Source of the DNA: an uncultured Bacilli bacterium
GTDB lineage: Bacteria > Bacillota_I > Bacilli_A > RF39 > UBA660
DNA length: 24,175 nt
Reading direction: 5' to 3'
Assembly (NCBI GenBank): GCA_947628685.1
Contig: CANRAT010000016.1
Coordinates: forward strand, 1-24,175
Shown in pieces: positions 21,123-24,175 of the stretch. The position numbers and the translations under genes were made by a program. How positions within the stretch are numbered: position 1 is the stretch's first letter; the number at the start of each line of letters is the position of its first letter. The notes below the pieces were generated by a model. The model had not been told where the DNA came from. It ran no database searches and saw only the letters and a list, made by a program, of their open reading frames with translations.

Positions 21123-22382
21123 ATGTATATAAAAGAATTAACTAATGCAGAATTCAATTCTTTTACTGATAGTTTCAACTACTCTTCAATATATCAAACA
21201 AGCGAATATGGATTTATTATGAATACACAAAATTATACTTCAATATTTTTAGGTATGATTGATGAATACAATAAAATTGTAGCGGCTAGCTTAATATTAA
21301 TAGAGAAAACAAATATGTTTAAATATGCATATGCACCTAAAGGTTATTTAATAGATTATAGCAATAAAGAACTAGTTATAGAATTTACTAGATTAATAAA
21401 AGAATATTTAAATAAGAAAAAAGTAATGGCTATAAAAATTAACCCTATGATTGTTAAGAGTTCATATGACTATGTAACAGATACAACAAATGTAAATCCT
21501 TATTTTGAAGAACAATTAGACTTTCTTAAAAGTTTAGATTATTATCACTTAGGTTTTAATAATTTATTTGAAGCATTTAAACCTAGATTTGATGCAATTA
21601 TAGATTTAAGTAAGCCTATAACTACCCTATTTGGAAATATGAATAAAAATTTTAAAAATAAAGTTAAAAGTGCGGATAAAAATGGTGTGAGAATAATAAA
21701 AGGTACTGATAGTGAATTAGATTATTTATATGACCAAGTAAAAAATAAATATCCAAGAGATAAAAAATATTTTGAAAATGTATTATATTTCTTTAAAAAA
21801 AGAGATATGATTGACTACTATTATGCAAAACTTGATACTAATGAATATTTAATGAATGCTCAAAAAAAATATCAAAAGCAAATGGAGATTTGTAACAAAT
21901 TAAACAATAAACTATTTAAAAATTTAGGTAAAAGTAATACTAAAATAATTAATAATAAAATATTTGAAGAAAATAAACTTAATGAACTAAAAAATGAATT
22001 AATACATGCAACAAAACTTTTAAAAGAAAACCCAAATGGAGTTATTTTAGCAACTATGTTAATTGCTAAATATAGAGAAGAAGTTTATATATTAATGGAT
22101 GGTTATAATAAAGATTTTAAAAAGATTAATGCAAAACATTTAATGACTTGGAAACTTATAGAAAAATATGCAAATGAAAAATATAAAAGATTTAATTTGG
22201 GTGGAATGACTAATCCAAATGTAAAAAATGAAAAATATAATGGATTAAATGAATTTAAGTTAAGTTTTAATGCTAGATGTGTTGAATATGTAGGAGATCT
22301 TGAATTAATAACTAGTCCTGGTATTTATAATTTATATAGGAATTCAAAACCAATTAGATATATATTAAAAAGAGATAAATAA
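21123..22382 (+). CDS. FemAB/FemX-family peptidoglycan bridge aminoacyltransferase
   Basis: These enzymes add amino acids from aminoacyl-tRNA to the lipid-linked peptidoglycan precursor, building interpeptide bridges. Two GNAT-like halves are visible: the N-terminal half has IYQTSEYGFIMNT, KYAYAPKGYLIDY and a DYYHLGFNNLFEAFKPRFD segment before NKNFKNKVKSADKNGV, the typical Fem link. A helical, Lys-rich arm (~245-300) is the coiled-coil pair seen in FemA/FemX. The second half has YREEVYILMDGYNKDF, HLMTWKLIEKYANEK and RFNLGGMTN, ending in YNGLNEFKLSFNARCVEYVGDLELI. The length of 419 aa is typical. It is a single-gene unit with its own promoter and terminator. Which amino acid it adds cannot be told. 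Confidence 0.92.
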   Translation: MYIKELTNAEFNSFTDSFNYSSIYQTSEYGFIMNTQNYTSIFLGMIDEYNKIVAASLILIEKTNMFKYAYAPKGYLIDYSNKELVIEFTRLIKEYLNKKKVMAIKINPMIVKSSYDYVTDTTNVNPYFEEQLDFLKSLDYYHLGFNNLFEAFKPRFDAIIDLSKPITTLFGNMNKNFKNKVKSADKNGVRIIKGTDSELDYLYDQVKNKYPRDKKYFENVLYFFKKRDMIDYYYAKLDTNEYLMNAQKKYQKQMEICNKLNNKLFKNLGKSNTKIINNKIFEENKLNELKNELIHATKLLKENPNGVILATMLIAKYREEVYILMDGYNKDFKKINAKHLMTWKLIEKYANEKYKRFNLGGMTNPNVKNEKYNGLNEFKLSFNARCVEYVGDLELITSPGIYNLYRNSKPIRYILKRDK

Positions 22383-22392
22383 TCTCTTTTTT
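22367..22392. terminator. Bidirectional rho-independent terminator
   Basis: AAAAAGAGAT (22367-22376) and ATCTCTTTTT (22382-22391) form a 10-bp stem with a five-base loop, with T on both outer sides when read on either strand. It separates the convergent FemX-like gene and surface protein B. Confidence 0.82.
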
Positions 22393-22407
22393 AGTATATT
22401 GTTAATA

Positions 22408-24132
22408 TTATGAAATAGGTGCGAGTATAATACGAAATGAAATAGTTGATAGGTTAATACCTTGATACATATCTAAATTAAACATACCTTCTCCTTTTGA
22501 ATCATTTGTTTTAGTTATTAATCCACGAGTCATCCAAGGTGCAGCGCCATAAATTAATCTGAAACCATTATTATACCATTCCTTTGTTTCACTTAATGCA
22601 TGGCCATAACAAATTCCATTATTACAAGTTTTTTCTGAATAATTACTATCTATATAAGTATCAAAATATTTATCATCAATTTTATTTTCAAAACCTGCGC
22701 TAATGCCCGTACCAGATGATCCCCACGGATAAGTTGTTCCACTAACTGCCTGTGTATAATATCCCATTACATATTCACTTGCACCACCATTCATATCATA
22801 TACTCCTGTGATGTTTCCTGTTGTACTTGCTCCTGGACCACATTGACCTATTCCTTCTACTTCAGAAGATATATCGTTATAGGAATACTGTTTTATTGTC
22901 TCTTCTTGACTTGGTGTGCCATTACTACTTCCTGTCATATAACTATTTGATTTATTTTGATATACTTCTTTATTTACTCCAGTATAATCATCATTTCCAT
23001 ATTTACCATATTTACTTTGTGATAAATATGCTACTGCTCCCCATTCACTATTTTTCATCATATGCGTATCTGTTAAACTTGAGTTTATTCCAAATGGATT
23101 ACCATCTCTTTCAATTGACCTTGATGCAAAGAAAAAATTTGATACATCATTATATCTTAATGATTGTACATTTGGAAGTATTCTTATTCCATCTGCATTT
23201 TCACAAAGTTCATTTGTACAAGATAAATTGTTTGATTGTGTACTATTATAAAAAGTTTCATGACTTGTCTCAAACTTTCCTACCCATATCCCAGAGAGTT
23301 CTTCATCTCCAAATGTAAATGCTGGATGTGTATACCACCCACTAGGTGTATCTCCTTCATATGCTGCTAATCCATTCTCTTTTATACTATCTACTCCTAC
23401 AAATTTTATATCTATTGCTCCTGGTGTAGATTGACTAGGTTCACTTCCTCCATTTAGCATTACTCCATATGTATTTCCTATTGTATATGAGTATCTTGGT
23501 ATCCATACAAACATCGCTAGTACATCTGACGAAGCAAAATCATTATTTTCTGTTGGGACACTTATTAAATCTCCTATATTCTTTTCTTCTCTTAAATCTT
23601 CTCTTAATATTACTGCATTGGCCCACCACTGATTATCATAGTCATACCACTCTTCTGTTGGGTCTATAATTTTCCATGATGATTTTTCTTCATCATAAAC
23701 TACAGGTACTAATCCTCTTAAACTTGGTATATTTGCTTTGCTTTCATCTTTATATAAATTTTTTACTCCATTACTACACCCTGCTGTTGCTCCATTTATT
23801 TTATATTCTAATTTTTCTTTTCCATTTTCATTTAATTTATTTTTTATTCTTATAATAATATTATCATCTAAATTTTCACTATTATCTAGTAATCCTTCAT
23901 TTTCTAAATCTGATACACTCAAATATACACATTCTCCATTACCTGGTAATTTTCCTAAATTATCTGCTCCCCATATCTTTGCTGCTTCTACTATTAAACC
24001 TTTTTGTACATTTGATAATTGTTGCTTTGAATCTTTTACTAGTTTTGTTACTGCCACGCTTGTAATAAGTGCAAGTAAAGATATAATTATTATTACTCCA
24101 AGTAGTTCTATAAGTGTAAATCCATTTTTCAT
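22408..24132 (-). CDS. Prepilin-like surface protein B with C-terminal FGE-sulfatase/C-type-lectin-like domain (paralogue of A)
   Basis: Same plan as protein A: MKNG|FTLIELLGV leader, pseudopilin stalk, then the domain from VLAMFVWIPRYSY to SFRIILAP. KNSEWGAVAYLSQSKYG, GNITGVYDMNGGASEYVMG and GHALSET are conserved. Differences from A gather in the C-terminal third: an insert with TTYPWGSSGTGISAGF is present, as seen in many relatives; the PWF.RGG motif of A is PWMTRGL here; and the loops before SFRI are different and slightly longer. The tail codons are ordinary AT-rich ones, so B lacks the GC-rich, adenine-poor pattern of A. The same G-run promoter precedes it. It is likely surface-exposed, processed by a prepilin peptidase outside this window. 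574 aa. Confidence 0.85.
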   Translation of the reverse strand: MKNGFTLIELLGVIIIISLLALITSVAVTKLVKDSKQQLSNVQKGLIVEAAKIWGADNLGKLPGNGECVYLSVSDLENEGLLDNSENLDDNIIIRIKNKLNENGKEKLEYKINGATAGCSNGVKNLYKDESKANIPSLRGLVPVVYDEEKSSWKIIDPTEEWYDYDNQWWANAVILREDLREEKNIGDLISVPTENNDFASSDVLAMFVWIPRYSYTIGNTYGVMLNGGSEPSQSTPGAIDIKFVGVDSIKENGLAAYEGDTPSGWYTHPAFTFGDEELSGIWVGKFETSHETFYNSTQSNNLSCTNELCENADGIRILPNVQSLRYNDVSNFFFASRSIERDGNPFGINSSLTDTHMMKNSEWGAVAYLSQSKYGKYGNDDYTGVNKEVYQNKSNSYMTGSSNGTPSQEETIKQYSYNDISSEVEGIGQCGPGASTTGNITGVYDMNGGASEYVMGYYTQAVSGTTYPWGSSGTGISAGFENKIDDKYFDTYIDSNYSEKTCNNGICYGHALSETKEWYNNGFRLIYGAAPWMTRGLITKTNDSKGEGMFNLDMYQGINLSTISFRIILAPIS

Positions 24133-24175
24133 ACATATCCCTATCCTTACACTTCCATTTTACCACGCCCCCCCC
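23270..24175 (-). repeat. Long direct repeat, copy in surface protein B
   Basis: Partner of 15330-16226: the 5' part of gene B, its Shine-Dalgarno, leader and G-run. The copies are in the same orientation and flank femX, yidD, rnc and yebC. Confidence 0.85.
24157..24175 (-). promoter_or_regulatory. Partial phase-variable-type promoter of surface protein B (at least G8)
   Basis: On the minus strand TAAAAT (24162-24157) is preceded by GTGGC and a G run of at least eight (24168-24175) that is cut by the window end; the -35 is outside. The layout equals that of surface protein A. Confidence 0.65.

Noticed and set aside
15330..24175. Composite transposon or insertion sequence bounded by the A/B repeats
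   Set aside because: No transposase, terminal inverted repeats or target duplications; the repeats are parts of two paralogous genes.
1..24175. CRISPR array, tRNA genes or prophage genes
   Set aside because: No regularly spaced short repeats, no tRNA cloverleaf and no phage structural or integrase genes were seen on either strand.

Overview
This window is strongly AT-rich, and its genes, Shine-Dalgarno sequences (GGTGAT or AGGAGG types) and short spacings are typical of Bacillota. The gene set points to a low-GC, probably gut-associated member of class Bacilli: a sigma-G sporulation sigma factor, a YlmC/YmxH-type PRC-barrel protein, an OatA-like acyltransferase, a FemX-like bridge enzyme, formate-tetrahydrofolate ligase and a YeeI-type YebC. 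The taxonomic placement is inference. TGA is read as stop and TGG as Trp, so the standard bacterial code applies.

Layout. 1-91: candidate 3' part of a 6S RNA. 125-3519 (+): rarA and an OatA-like acyltransferase with two SGNH-like halves, ended by a bidirectional terminator. 3533-9366 (-): an operon smc, LamG-tailed prepilin, holA, HExxH protease, driven by a good promoter in front of smc. 9439-9669 and 9712-10749 (-): a PRC-barrel protein and a glycosyltransferase. 10804-14403 (-): fhs, a membrane-anchored beta-sandwich protein and sigG. 14523-16181 (-): prepilin-like surface protein A. 16288-18701 (-): rnc, an unrecognised gene and yebC. 18799-19867 (+): yidD and a ZnuA-like lipoprotein. 19886-21010 (-): a tiny membrane protein and an acyl-CoA-dehydratase-activase-related protein. 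21123-22382 (+): FemX-like enzyme. 22408-24132 (-): surface protein B, a paralogue of A. No gene-free stretch exceeds about 125 bases.

The most striking content is the A/B pair. Both have a class III (type IV prepilin) leader and a long extracellular region ending in an FGE-sulfatase/C-type-lectin-like fold. Two independent signs of programmed variability are visible. First, A has a run of ten G precisely in the spacer between a perfect TTGACA -35 and a TAGAAT -10, giving a 19-bp spacer; B has the same arrangement with at least eight G, cut by the window end. This is the architecture of slipped-strand promoter phase variation. Second, the last ~50 codons of A are much richer in G+C than the rest. 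Invariant scaffold residues there use adenine-poor codons, interleaved with NNC/NNT codons that could all derive from AAC/AAT. This is the signature of a diversity-generating-retroelement (DGR) variable region. The same part of B lacks it. No reverse transcriptase or template repeat lies in the window, so the DGR link is inference.

The remaining genes are mostly housekeeping (replication, chromosome, translation, RNA processing, cell wall). Several are unusual family members: a short-armed SMC, a ZnuA-like protein without the metal-binding histidines, and an acyltransferase whose second SGNH half has lost its serine.
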